From JAJDXO01 sp965207535 (GTDB taxonomy: Bacteria; Pseudomonadota; Alphaproteobacteria; Rhodospirillales; UBA2165): 64,000 bases of DNA. Location: contig CBDBMR010000016.1 of NCBI GenBank assembly GCA_965207535.1, positions 186,001 to 250,000 on the forward strand. Reading direction: 5' to 3'. The notes beneath the pieces were generated by a model. That model saw only the letters and a list, made by a program, of their open reading frames with translations, was not told the DNA's origin and did no database searches. The translations under genes and the position numbers were made by a program. Shown one piece after another: positions 24,005 to 32,083 of this stretch; the stretch's first letter is position 1; each line of letters opens with the position of its first letter.

Positions 24005-25405
24005 ATGCGCGTGCTGCCGCTCGCCCTGGCGCTGCCGCTCGCCCTGGCGCTCATTCTGGCGCTGCTGCCGGCCGCCGCCGCGCCCGCCGTCGCGTCAGAG
24101 CGCCCGCATCTTTCCGCCGACCCGGAGGTCAACCGCGCCCGCGCCCTGATCGAGGCCGGCAGCCACGAGGCCGCGCTCGCGATCCTGCGCCCGCTCGCGG
24201 CGGCTCTCGCGTCGGCTGGGGCGGACCGGGCCGACCGCACCGACATCCGCTTTCTCACCGGCCTCGCGGCGATGCGCGCGGCGGAGCGTCCGGGCATGGC
24301 GGAGGAAGGCCGGGACGCCCTGCTCGACGAGGCCATCGCCGCCTTCCGGGCCATCCTGGTCGGGCGCCCCGGCCTCACCCGGGTGCGCCTCGAACTCGCC
24401 CGCGCCTTCTACCTCAAGCGCGAGGACGGGCTGGCCCGGGAGCATTTCGAGCGGGTGCTGGCCGGCGATCCGCCGGCGGCGATCGCCGCCAACGTGCGCC
24501 GCCTCCTGGGCGAGATGCGCGCACGCCGGCGCTGGAGCGCCCACTTCGGCACGGCGGTCGCCTCCGACAGCAACCCGGGCGCCGCCTCGGAGGACGACAC
24601 GATCCATCTGTTCGGGCTGCCCTTCCGCCGCGGGGAGGATTCCGGGCCGAAGCCGGGCCTCGGCGTTACGGCGTGGGGCGGGGCCGAATACCGCCATCCG
24701 ATGGGCGAGCGGCACAGGCTCAGGCTCGGCGGCGACTTCTCGCGGGCCGAACACGGCGAGAAGGCGTTCGACCGCGCCACCCTCTCGGTCCATGCCGGGC
24801 CCCACTGGCTGGCTGGCCCGGACACCGAGCTTGCCCTGCTCGCCAGCGTTCGCCGGCACCGGGCCGCCGGCAAACTCCACGCCCAGGAGACCGGGCTGCG
24901 CTTCGAGGCCGAACGCCGGCTCTCGCGCCGGCTCACGGTCGAGGCGCGGGCGTCCCGGCATCGCCGCGTCCACGCCCGCGACAAGGCGTTCCACGGGCCG
25001 GTGGCGGCGGCCTCCCTCGGGATCGCCTGGCTGGCGACGCCCGAACTGCGGCTCGACGCCCTCCTCGGCCGGGCGCGGGAGCGCACGCGGTCCGAACGCT
25101 GGCGCAATACCAGCCGCCGGGCGCGGCTCGGGCTCACCGCCGCCCTGCCCATGGGCTTCACCGTGGGCGGCGGGGCCGAATGGCGCCGCACGGGTTACGA
25201 CGGGCGCTGGTGGCTGCTCACGCCGGACAACGTCCGGCGAAAGGACCGCACCCGGGTCCTGTCGGCGTCGGTGTTCCACCGCGACCTCACCATCCAAGGC
25301 TTCAGCCCCCGGCTCACGCTCAGCCGCGAAGCCCGCACATCCAACGCCCAGCTCCACGACTACCGCCGCACCCGCGTCGATCTCGGCCTCGAGCGGCAGT
25401 TTTAG
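24005..25405 (+). CDS. Slam-type outer-membrane translocon (type XI secretion)
   Basis: A 466-aa protein with a signal peptide rich in LALALPLALA, a TPR-like periplasmic domain (about 38-175: NRARALIEAGSHEAALAILR, VRLELARAFYLKREDGLARE, FERVLAGDPP), and a C-terminal DUF560 barrel (about 180-466: SAHFGTAVASDSNPGA, then alternating beta-strand patterns) ending in Phe (DLGLERQF). This is the architecture of surface lipoprotein assembly modulators, which move lipoproteins such as TbpB to the cell surface. It directly follows a TbpB-like gene, its likely cargo. Base composition is even more GC-rich than the surroundings. Confidence 0.88.
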   Translation: MRVLPLALALPLALALILALLPAAAAPAVASERPHLSADPEVNRARALIEAGSHEAALAILRPLAAALASAGADRADRTDIRFLTGLAAMRAAERPGMAEEGRDALLDEAIAAFRAILVGRPGLTRVRLELARAFYLKREDGLAREHFERVLAGDPPAAIAANVRRLLGEMRARRRWSAHFGTAVASDSNPGAASEDDTIHLFGLPFRRGEDSGPKPGLGVTAWGGAEYRHPMGERHRLRLGGDFSRAEHGEKAFDRATLSVHAGPHWLAGPDTELALLASVRRHRAAGKLHAQETGLRFEAERRLSRRLTVEARASRHRRVHARDKAFHGPVAAASLGIAWLATPELRLDALLGRARERTRSERWRNTSRRARLGLTAALPMGFTVGGGAEWRRTGYDGRWWLLTPDNVRRKDRTRVLSASVFHRDLTIQGFSPRLTLSREARTSNAQLHDYRRTRVDLGLERQF

Positions 25406-25408
25406 GGT

Positions 25409-25456
25409 GAGGTCCGGCGGGAACTGGGCGACGAGGTGTTCAACCTTCTCTCCTGA
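25409..25456 (+). pseudogene. remnant of a DctP-like gene 3' end
   Basis: This stretch repeats the end of the DctP-like gene (19896-19943), translating as EVRRELGDEVFNLLS and stop. The copies differ at few positions; GGA/GGC and CTC/CTT are silent, CCT/TCC changes Pro to Ser. It begins 4 bp after the Slam stop codon and in its frame, and it is followed by the same repeat family that follows the intact gene. It looks like the scar of a lost paralogue or a rearrangement. Confidence 0.75.
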
Positions 25457-25785
25457 AAGCGTGGATGCCCCGCCACTTTGCCGGCTGGCCGGCAAAGCCG
25501 GTCCAGTGGGCCGGGGCATGACGGTTTGGTTTGTGTCGTATATCCACTCGTCATTACCCGGCTTGACCGGGTAATCCACCTTCCAATTATTGAACCACAG
25601 AGACAGCGAGGCAGTGAGGAGCACAGGGGTCGAAACCTCTCCTCTCAACCTCTGTGTCTCTGTGCCTCTGTGGTGAATATTCTGGATGCCCCGCGCTACT
25701 GCCAAAGCGTCATGGCCGGGCCCGGACCCGGCCATCCACGTGGATCACCGGGTCAAGCCCGGTGATGACGTATTCCATTTGGGGC
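25457..25785. repeat. dispersed palindromic repeats with an embedded MITE-like element
   Basis: It contains GTGGATGCCCCGCCACTTTG, CCGGCAAAGCCGGTCCAGTG, CGTCATTACCCGGCTTGACC and GTCATGGCCGGGCCCGGACC with GGTCAAGCCCGGTGATGACG. Between them, 25594-25674 is a different element with terminal inverted repeats ACCACAGAG and CTCTGTGGT and an inner CTCTGTGTCTCTGTGCC run. No gene was seen. Confidence 0.8.
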
Positions 25786-26142
25786 GTCATATCCCCCCAA
25801 TCCCCCCTTGCCGCCACCCGCGCACGGGCTAAATGAATAGGTCACTGCCGCTCTGTCACAGGGGCGGCGTTTTGGTTCGAGGGGGAGCTATGCATCTTTG
25901 TACGACCTATTGGGTGCGTTACCTCCCAAACGGGTGACAATAAATGTCTATTAATGTCCATGAATGACTATTGCAGCGAAAAATGCCAAATTGGAATTTA
26001 ATTATAAATCATGTCGTTTCAACACCTTACCGGTATGCGTCCAGTGCATGGCTCGCGCCCGTTGCGGCCGCTCGACACACCATACTCGCCTGGGCCGGGC
26101 GGGCGCACTATGATCGCGTGCAGGTTTAGGGGAGGGAGCTAG
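25786..26142. other. upstream region of the TPP enzyme gene, with 10-bp iterons
   Basis: No gene was seen. AT-rich for this genome between 25940 and 26015. Three tandem 10-bp units AATGTCTATT, AATGTCCATG and AATGACTATT occupy 25943-25972, one helical turn apart, and could bind a regulator. AGGGGAGGGAGC at 26129-26140 is the ribosome-binding site of the next gene. Confidence 0.5.
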
Positions 26143-27915
26143 TTGGACAAGAAAAGCCCGCCTGGAATCGACCCGTCACTGCTCAATAAACCGATCTTTG
26201 GGAGCGACCTCATCGCGGCGGCCCTGCGGGAGCAGGGATTCCCCTACGTGTGCCTGAACCCCGGCGCCAGCTACCGCGGACTGCACGACTCGATCGTGAA
26301 TTTCCTCGGCAACGCCACGCCGGAAATGGCGCTGGTGCTGCACGAGGAGCATGCGGTCTCCATCGCCCACGGCTATGCCCGGATCGCGGAGCGGCCATTG
26401 GCGGTCATCGTCCACTCGAACGTCGGGCTGATGCACGCGGCCATGAGCATCTTCAACGCCTGGTGCGACCGGCTGCCCATGGTCGTTCTCGGCGCGACCG
26501 GGCCGGTCGACGCCGCCATCCGCCGGCCCTATATCGACTGGATTCATACGGCGGCCGACCAGGGAGCACTGGTCCGCAACTACACCAAATGGGACGACCA
26601 GCCGGGCTCGCCGGCGGCGGCGGTCGAGGCGATCCGGCGCGGCGTCCAGATCGCCATGACGCCCCCCCGCGGGCCGGTCTACATCAACCTCGATGCGGCG
26701 GTGCAGGAAATGCCCCTGGAGGCCTGGCCCGAACTGGAGGACGTTTCCAGGTTCGCGCCGCCGCCGCCGCCCGGCGCGCCCGAAGACGCCCTCGAGGCCG
26801 CGGCGGAATTGCTGCGCGCCGCCAAATCTCCCCTCATTCTCGCCGGCCGTTCGTCCCGTAGCCGGGCGGATTGGGACAAACGGATCGAACTCGCCGAGGC
26901 GGTGGGCGCCAGGGTGCTGACCAGCAGCTGGACCCCAAGCGCCTTTCCGACCGAACATCCGCTGCACGCGGCGACCACCAATTTCTTCCCAACGCCGGCG
27001 GCGCGGGAGGCCCACGAAGCCGCGGACGTGGTCTTGAGCCTCGACTGGAACGACCTCGGCGGCACCCTCCGCGATGTCTGGGGGGAGGACGTTCGGCCGA
27101 AGGTGATCAGCGCCAGCATGGATTTTCATCTCCATCGCGGCTGGTCCATGGACTATCAGGCGCTGCCGGCGGTCGATATCGGCATCCCGACGACCCCCGA
27201 GGTTGCGGTCGATGGGCTGCTGCCCCGGCTGCGGGGCGCCGGGAAGGCCCGGCCGCCGGCGATGGAAAAACCGCCGCTGGCGGACATACCGGGTTCGGGC
27301 CCCATCGGCATCCGCGAGTTCGCCGCCGTTTGGCGGAGCGTTGCCGACGGCAGGAAAATTTCGGTGACCACGCTGCCCATCGGCTGGCCGCCGGATGCCA
27401 TCCACGCCGATCACCCCCTGGCCTATATGGGCAATATCGGCGGCGGCGGCCTGGGCGCCGGACCCGGGGTCGCCATCGGGGCGGCTCTCGCGCTCAAGGA
27501 AACGGGATCGGACAGGCTGGCCGTCTCCATCATGGGGGACGGCGACTACCTGATGGGGGTCAACGGCCTGTGGACGGCGGCGCATATGAAAATTCCGCTG
27601 CTGATCATCGTCGACAACAACCGCTCCTATTTCAACGACGAGATGCATCAGGAGAACGTCGCGAGGAAGCGGGAGCGGCCGCCGGAAAACCGCTGGATCG
27701 GCCAAAGGATCGACGACCCGCCGCCGGACCTTGCGGCCCTTGCCCGGGCGCAGGGGCTGGAGGGGGACGGCCCGGTCGAGGACATCGCCGATCTGGCGGC
27801 CGCCATCGAGCGCGGCCTGGAGGCGGTCCGGTCCGGAAAACCCTATGTCCTGGACGTGGTCGCCCTCGGCGAGTACGTGACCACCCCGGTCCACGGCGGG
27901 CGAAAATCGGACTAG
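26143..27915 (+). CDS. TPP-dependent acetolactate-synthase-like enzyme (copy 1)
   Basis: A 590-aa three-domain ThDP enzyme. The N-terminal PYR domain has PYVCLNPGASYRGLHDS and LVLHEEHAVSIAHGYAR with the catalytic Glu. The C-terminal PP domain has MGDGDYLMGVNGLWTAAHMK and VDNNRSYFNDE, the GDG-NN cofactor motif. It is not a classical acetolactate synthase; relatives include decarboxylases and lyases of 2-oxo acids. It starts with TTG after a strong ribosome-binding site. It is convergent with the enoyl-CoA hydratase gene. Confidence 0.88.
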   Translation: MDKKSPPGIDPSLLNKPIFGSDLIAAALREQGFPYVCLNPGASYRGLHDSIVNFLGNATPEMALVLHEEHAVSIAHGYARIAERPLAVIVHSNVGLMHAAMSIFNAWCDRLPMVVLGATGPVDAAIRRPYIDWIHTAADQGALVRNYTKWDDQPGSPAAAVEAIRRGVQIAMTPPRGPVYINLDAAVQEMPLEAWPELEDVSRFAPPPPPGAPEDALEAAAELLRAAKSPLILAGRSSRSRADWDKRIELAEAVGARVLTSSWTPSAFPTEHPLHAATTNFFPTPAAREAHEAADVVLSLDWNDLGGTLRDVWGEDVRPKVISASMDFHLHRGWSMDYQALPAVDIGIPTTPEVAVDGLLPRLRGAGKARPPAMEKPPLADIPGSGPIGIREFAAVWRSVADGRKISVTTLPIGWPPDAIHADHPLAYMGNIGGGGLGAGPGVAIGAALALKETGSDRLAVSIMGDGDYLMGVNGLWTAAHMKIPLLIIVDNNRSYFNDEMHQENVARKRERPPENRWIGQRIDDPPPDLAALARAQGLEGDGPVEDIADLAAAIERGLEAVRSGKPYVLDVVALGEYVTTPVHGGRKSD

Positions 27916-27944
27916 CGAATCCCGCGGGGACCCGCCGATGAAAT

Positions 27945-28679
27945 CTACTCCCGCATCTTCGACGAGGAGTTGATCACCGCATGGATGTTCTTCGCGAATG
28001 CCACGGCGGAAGCCATATCCCGCCCATAGGCGTTGGACGCGAATTCCTTGACCGCGCGGACCGCGACGATGGGCTCCGATTTCATCTGGGCAATGAGCGC
28101 ATCGACCGCATCGCCGAGCTCGGCATGGGGGACGATTTTCTGGACGATCCCGAAAGCCTGCGCGGTCGTCGCGTCGATCCTGTCGGTGCTGTAGGTCAGA
28201 TACATGGAGGCCTTGCGGGGCAGGCGGTCGATCAGGGCCGACATGACCATGGTCGGCATGATGTTGTGCTGCATCTCCGGGACCTGGAAGTCGGCCTTGT
28301 CCGATGCGATGGTGATGTCGCCGAGGGCCGCCAGCGCGCAGCCGAGCCCGTAGGCGCCGCCCTGTACCACCGAGACCACGGGCGCCGGCGAGTCCCGGAA
28401 CGCCGCATAGGCATCGAAGACCACATCGAAGCCGCCCTTCATGTCGAGGGCTTCGGGCGGCGGGCCGCCGCGGCCGCCCCGTCCCATGGTCGCGCGCCCA
28501 AGACAGAAATCATCGCCGGCGGTCCGGAAGACGATCGCGCGGGCATCACCCGAGACCTCGTTGACGCGGCGCGTCAGGTCGATGACCACCTCGTCCGACA
28601 GCCGGTTACCGTCGTCGGCATTATTGATCGTGAAGGTGACGACGTCGCCGTCGGTGTCCTGTTGAAGAATTTCGGCCAT
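27945..28679 (-). CDS. enoyl-CoA hydratase/isomerase family protein
   Basis: A 244-aa crotonase-fold protein starting at ATG 28679 (the frame remains open further upstream but without homology pattern). The oxyanion-hole segments are DDFCLGRATMG and VVQGGAYGLGCALAALGDIT. It lacks the clear pair of catalytic glutamates of a standard hydratase, so isomerase, hydrolase or other CoA chemistry is possible. A glycine-rich loop (GRGGRGGPPPEA) replaces the usual A-loop. Confidence 0.85.
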   Translation of the reverse strand: MAEILQQDTDGDVVTFTINNADDGNRLSDEVVIDLTRRVNEVSGDARAIVFRTAGDDFCLGRATMGRGGRGGPPPEALDMKGGFDVVFDAYAAFRDSPAPVVSVVQGGAYGLGCALAALGDITIASDKADFQVPEMQHNIMPTMVMSALIDRLPRKASMYLTYSTDRIDATTAQAFGIVQKIVPHAELGDAVDALIAQMKSEPIVAVRAVKEFASNAYGRDMASAVAFAKNIHAVINSSSKMRE

Positions 28680-28901
28680 CTTGATTCCCCTGGTGCAAGT
28701 TCCGGAGCACGCTCCAAATATCCCATTAAGCTGCATCAAACGGCGTTTGACCACCCCGGGGCGGCGCCATAGAACCAGCACCGGCGGGAGGGCGTAAGTG
28801 AATATCACCGGTGTCGAAGAAATTACCCGTGGGGCGGGCGGCCCTGCGGTCTGTACCCGGTTCTTTGGCCATTACGGCCTCCGGCCCGCGGCGTTCGATT
28901 G

Positions 28902-29642
28902 ATGGAGACCGTTCTCTCCCTGATCACGCTCGAGAACGCAGCCATTGCCGCCATCATCGTGGCCGGCGGTTTTGTCCGCGGCTATACGGGATTCGGTTCC
29001 GGGCTGGCGATGGCGCCGCTGCTGACCCTTTTCTGGGGTCCGGTGGAAGCCGTGGCAACGACGGTCGGCATAGGGGCGGTCGTGTCGGTGCAAGTGGTAC
29101 CCGGGGCTGCCCGCCAATGCGATTGGCGGACCATGGCGCCCATGTCGTTGGCCGCCGTGCTGTTCGTCCCGGTGGGCACCTTCATGCTGGTCTCGCTGGA
29201 CCCCGAGATCGTCAAGAACATCATTGCGGCGATCGTGCTGTTCGTCACCGCCATCAGCCTCAGGGGATGGACATACAGGGGGCCCGCCGGTCCGGTCCCC
29301 GCCTTCCTGGCCGGCGGCGTCGCCGCATTGGTCAACGGCATCGCCGCCGTCGGCGGTCCGGCCAGTGTCATGTATCTGATGTCGCTCCCCAATCACGCGG
29401 AGCGGCACCGGGCCAATATCATGATCATTACAACGGTGATAGGGTGGCTGATACTGTTCTGTATGGTGGTTGCCGGCGCCGTGGGCCAGGAGACCGTGGT
29501 CAAGGTCGCACTCCTTATCCTCCCCAGTATGTGCGGCGTCTGGGCGGGCTCGAAGATGTTTGCGCTGTTGCCGGGCCGGGTCTTCCGGGTGATCATTCTG
29601 TGGATGCTGGTCGCCGTCAGCGTCGCGATCCTGGTCACTTAG
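28902..29642 (+). CDS. TauE/SafE family membrane transporter
   Basis: A 246-aa protein of about eight membrane helices. The family motif FVRGYTGFGSGLAMAPLLTL appears near the N-terminus and is echoed in the second half (FLAGGVAALVNGIAAVGGPA). TauE/SafE proteins export sulfite, sulfoacetate or other organic anions. ATG at 28902 is used; an in-frame TTG lies just before it, and no good ribosome-binding site is visible. Confidence 0.85.
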   Translation: METVLSLITLENAAIAAIIVAGGFVRGYTGFGSGLAMAPLLTLFWGPVEAVATTVGIGAVVSVQVVPGAARQCDWRTMAPMSLAAVLFVPVGTFMLVSLDPEIVKNIIAAIVLFVTAISLRGWTYRGPAGPVPAFLAGGVAALVNGIAAVGGPASVMYLMSLPNHAERHRANIMIITTVIGWLILFCMVVAGAVGQETVVKVALLILPSMCGVWAGSKMFALLPGRVFRVIILWMLVAVSVAILVT

Positions 29643-29681
29643 CCCGCATTCCTCACCAGGACCCTGGCAAAAATAAGCGGG

Positions 29682-30824
29682 CTAGTCCTTGAGCATCTCC
29701 CGGGCGATGATCACCTGTTGGATCTGGGTGGTGCCCTCGTAGATGCGGAACAGCCGCACGCCGCGATAGAAGCGTTCGATGGGGTATTCGGCAATGTAGC
29801 CGGCGCCGCCGAAGATTTGCACCGCCCGGTCCGCAACCCGGCCGACCATTTCCGAGCAATACATCTTGGCGCACGCCGCTTCGAGGGTAATCACCTCGCC
29901 GTCGTCCCGGCGTTGCGCGGCGTCCATCAACAGGCAGCGCGCGGCGTAGGCCTCGGCCTGGCTGTCGGCGAGCATGGCTTGGACAAGCTGGAAATCCGCG
30001 ATGGGGCGGCCGAACTGCTCGCGTTCCTTGGCGTAGTTGACACTCTCCTCGATCAGCCGCTCGGCGGCGCCGACGGACATGCCGGCGATCCGAAGCCGGC
30101 CCCGGTCGAGGACCTTCATGGCGGTCTTGAAGCCCTGGCCTTCCTCGCCGATGAGATTGGCGGCGGGCACCCGGCAATCCTCGAAAATGACGTCGGCGGT
30201 GTGGGTGCCTCTTTGACCCATTTTGACATCGGGCTTGCCGACGCTGAGGCCGGGGGAGTCCCGATCGACGATGAAGGCGGAGACACCGGCGGCGCCCGGC
30301 GTGTCGGGATCCGTGCGGGCCATCACGGTGAAGACGCCGGCGTGGGGCGCGTGGGTGATAAAGCGTTTGGTGCCGTTCAGGATGTAGTCGTCCCCGTCCC
30401 GGCGCGCCGAGGTCTTCAGTGAACCGGCATCGGATCCGGAACCCGGCTCGGTGAGCGCAAACGACGCAATGATCTCACCGGAGGCGATGCGCGGCAGGTA
30501 TTTCCGTTTCTGCTCCTCGGTGCCGTCCATGGCGATGCCCTGGGCGCCGATCCCGATGTTGGTGCCGAAGGCGGTGGAGAAGGGGGGCGTGGCCCTGCCG
30601 AAGATCAGGTTGACCAGGGCATCGTCGACCATGCCGAGACCGAGGCCGCCATATTCCTCCGGCAGCGACAGGCCGTACAGGCCCATGGCCTTCATTTCCT
30701 CCTCCACATCCTCGGGCACCGCGTCCTCTTCCTCGACCTGGGCTTCGAGGGGGATGAGCCGTTCGCGAACGAAGCGCTCCAGCGTATTGATCAGTTGGGT
30801 TCTGGTATCTTGATCCAACGGCAT
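29682..30824 (-). CDS. acyl-CoA dehydrogenase (copy 1)
   Basis: A 380-aa FAD-dependent acyl-CoA dehydrogenase. FASALTEPGSGSDAGSL-type motif (here IIASFALTEPGSGSDAGSLK), KRFITHAPHAGVF, RIAGMSVGAAERLIEESVNY, REQFGRPIADFQL, and the end motif RIYEGTTQIQQVIIAREML are all present. The catalytic Glu is the one in IYEGT. It probably oxidises a short or branched acyl-CoA, fitting the hydratase gene nearby. Cytoplasmic homotetramer by family. Confidence 0.92.
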   Translation of the reverse strand: MPLDQDTRTQLINTLERFVRERLIPLEAQVEEEDAVPEDVEEEMKAMGLYGLSLPEEYGGLGLGMVDDALVNLIFGRATPPFSTAFGTNIGIGAQGIAMDGTEEQKRKYLPRIASGEIIASFALTEPGSGSDAGSLKTSARRDGDDYILNGTKRFITHAPHAGVFTVMARTDPDTPGAAGVSAFIVDRDSPGLSVGKPDVKMGQRGTHTADVIFEDCRVPAANLIGEEGQGFKTAMKVLDRGRLRIAGMSVGAAERLIEESVNYAKEREQFGRPIADFQLVQAMLADSQAEAYAARCLLMDAAQRRDDGEVITLEAACAKMYCSEMVGRVADRAVQIFGGAGYIAEYPIERFYRGVRLFRIYEGTTQIQQVIIAREMLKD

Positions 30825-30938
30825 GAGACCGCGTCCTGTTCCTTGTCCCGAATTGAGGAGAGCATAACCAATGCTCCGCCGGCGCCCAAGGCCGCTTGGC
30901 CGCGCCGGTTTAGGAGTCGTTCGCGCTCATTGCGAGGC

Positions 30939-31925
30939 TCAGGCCGAGCCGGTCATCCACTTGACCGCCTCAATCATCGCGGCGGGGTTGGCTTTGCCCT
31001 GTCCGGCGATATCCAGCGCTGTCCCATGACCGACGGAAGAGAACCGGATCGGAGTGCCGATGATGACGCCCGCGGAACCGTGCCGCGCCAGCAGCTTCGC
31101 GGGAACGTGCCCCTGGTCATGAAGCATCATCACGAAAGCATCCACGTCTTCGCGCTGCAGCATCAGGTCGGCGGGCGCCGGGCCTTCGATGCGGATGCCC
31201 GCGGTCCGGAGGTGTTCGAGGACGGGGATGATGATCTCGGCCTCTTCGTCCCCCATCAGGCCGCCTTCGCTGGCGTGCGGGTTGACGCCGGAGACCATGA
31301 TCAACGGATCGGCAGCTCCCGTCGCGACGAGGGTGTCGTGAACGGCGCGGATGACCGCCTCGACCCGTGGACGCGTAATCAACTCCAGCGCCTTTCGGAC
31401 GCTGGTGTGCAGGGTGCAGTGGGCGATATTGGTCTTGCCGAAGGACAGCATCAGGAAGATATCCTCCGGCGGCGTGCCGAACTCCTGCGAGAGCAGCGAC
31501 GCGTATCCCTCGTACTCGATGCCGGCGAGGTTGATGGAGGATTTGGTGTTCGGCGCCGCGACCACGGCCGCCGCCTTCCCGGCGAGCGCCGCCCTGACGG
31601 CCTGTACGCCGCTGTCAAACTGGGCCCGGCCGTTGTCGGCGTTGATTTCGCCGAGCGCCACCGGCTGATTGCCGAAATGATCGAGTGCTACGACGGGCAC
31701 CGTCTCGACATCCCAATCGACACTGTCCACATGGTCATAGCCCGTGATCGTACAGTCGAGACCGCCGCCATCTATATGGGTTTGGACGGCGCTCAAATCT
31801 CCGAACAGCACGGGCCGGCACACCTGGCGGACCTCGGGCGCCGTCGCGGCCTTCAAACATATCTCGGGGCCGATGCCGGCCGGGTCGCCGGTGGTGAGAG
31901 CAATGATGGGCAGATTGTCGGTCAC
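30939..31925 (-). CDS. PdxA-family dehydrogenase (PdxA2/TphB-like)
   Basis: A 328-aa metal-dependent NAD dehydrogenase of the PdxA family: LTTGDPAGIGPEICLKA, VVAAPNTKSSINLAG, VSGVNPHASEGGLMGDEE, MLHDQGHVPAKLL and SSVGHGTALDIAGQGKANP. The GTG start at 31925 is supported by GGAGGCCAGGAC upstream and a GTGA overlap with the preceding reading frame. True PdxA acts in pyridoxal phosphate synthesis, but relatives in catabolic clusters oxidise sugar-acid phosphates (PdxA2) or the cis-diol of terephthalate (TphB). The surrounding aromatic-degradation genes favour a catabolic role. Confidence 0.85.
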   Translation of the reverse strand: MTDNLPIIALTTGDPAGIGPEICLKAATAPEVRQVCRPVLFGDLSAVQTHIDGGGLDCTITGYDHVDSVDWDVETVPVVALDHFGNQPVALGEINADNGRAQFDSGVQAVRAALAGKAAAVVAAPNTKSSINLAGIEYEGYASLLSQEFGTPPEDIFLMLSFGKTNIAHCTLHTSVRKALELITRPRVEAVIRAVHDTLVATGAADPLIMVSGVNPHASEGGLMGDEEAEIIIPVLEHLRTAGIRIEGPAPADLMLQREDVDAFVMMLHDQGHVPAKLLARHGSAGVIIGTPIRFSSVGHGTALDIAGQGKANPAAMIEAVKWMTGSA

Positions 31926-32083
31926 GTCCTGGCCTCCGTCCGGGGCTTTGGCGGCATGGTGCGCCATCTCTCCCTTTCGAGTCGATATACCATGCAATCG
32001 TCCTGGCCGAAACGGCGGGGCCCCACTTGCTCAAATCCCATTTTCTCATAGAACCGCCGGGCATTCATATTCGAGGCCGGCAT
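31922..32083 (-). pseudogene. truncated GNAT acetyltransferase C-terminus
   Basis: This frame encodes MPASNMNARRFYEKMGFEQV followed by GPRRFGQDDCMVYRLER, the C-terminal end of a GNAT N-acetyltransferase (the N-A-R-x-F-Y-E-K-M-G-F acetyl-CoA motif). The N-terminal three quarters are missing. It overlaps the end of the MaoC gene and its TGA overlaps the GTG of the PdxA-like gene (GTGA), so it may now serve as a translational bridge. Confidence 0.65.

Noticed and set aside
24095..25735. A 546-codon minus-strand frame opposite the Slam gene
   Set aside because: Shadow frame; it runs through repeats at its 5' end and has no recognisable product.
25457..25785. A CRISPR-like array
   Set aside because: Units are palindromic and back-to-back with no regular spacers and no cas genes nearby.
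26176..27894. A 572-codon minus-strand frame opposite the first TPP enzyme
   Set aside because: Antisense shadow of a gene with intact cofactor motifs; the product is Arg/Gly-rich without domains.
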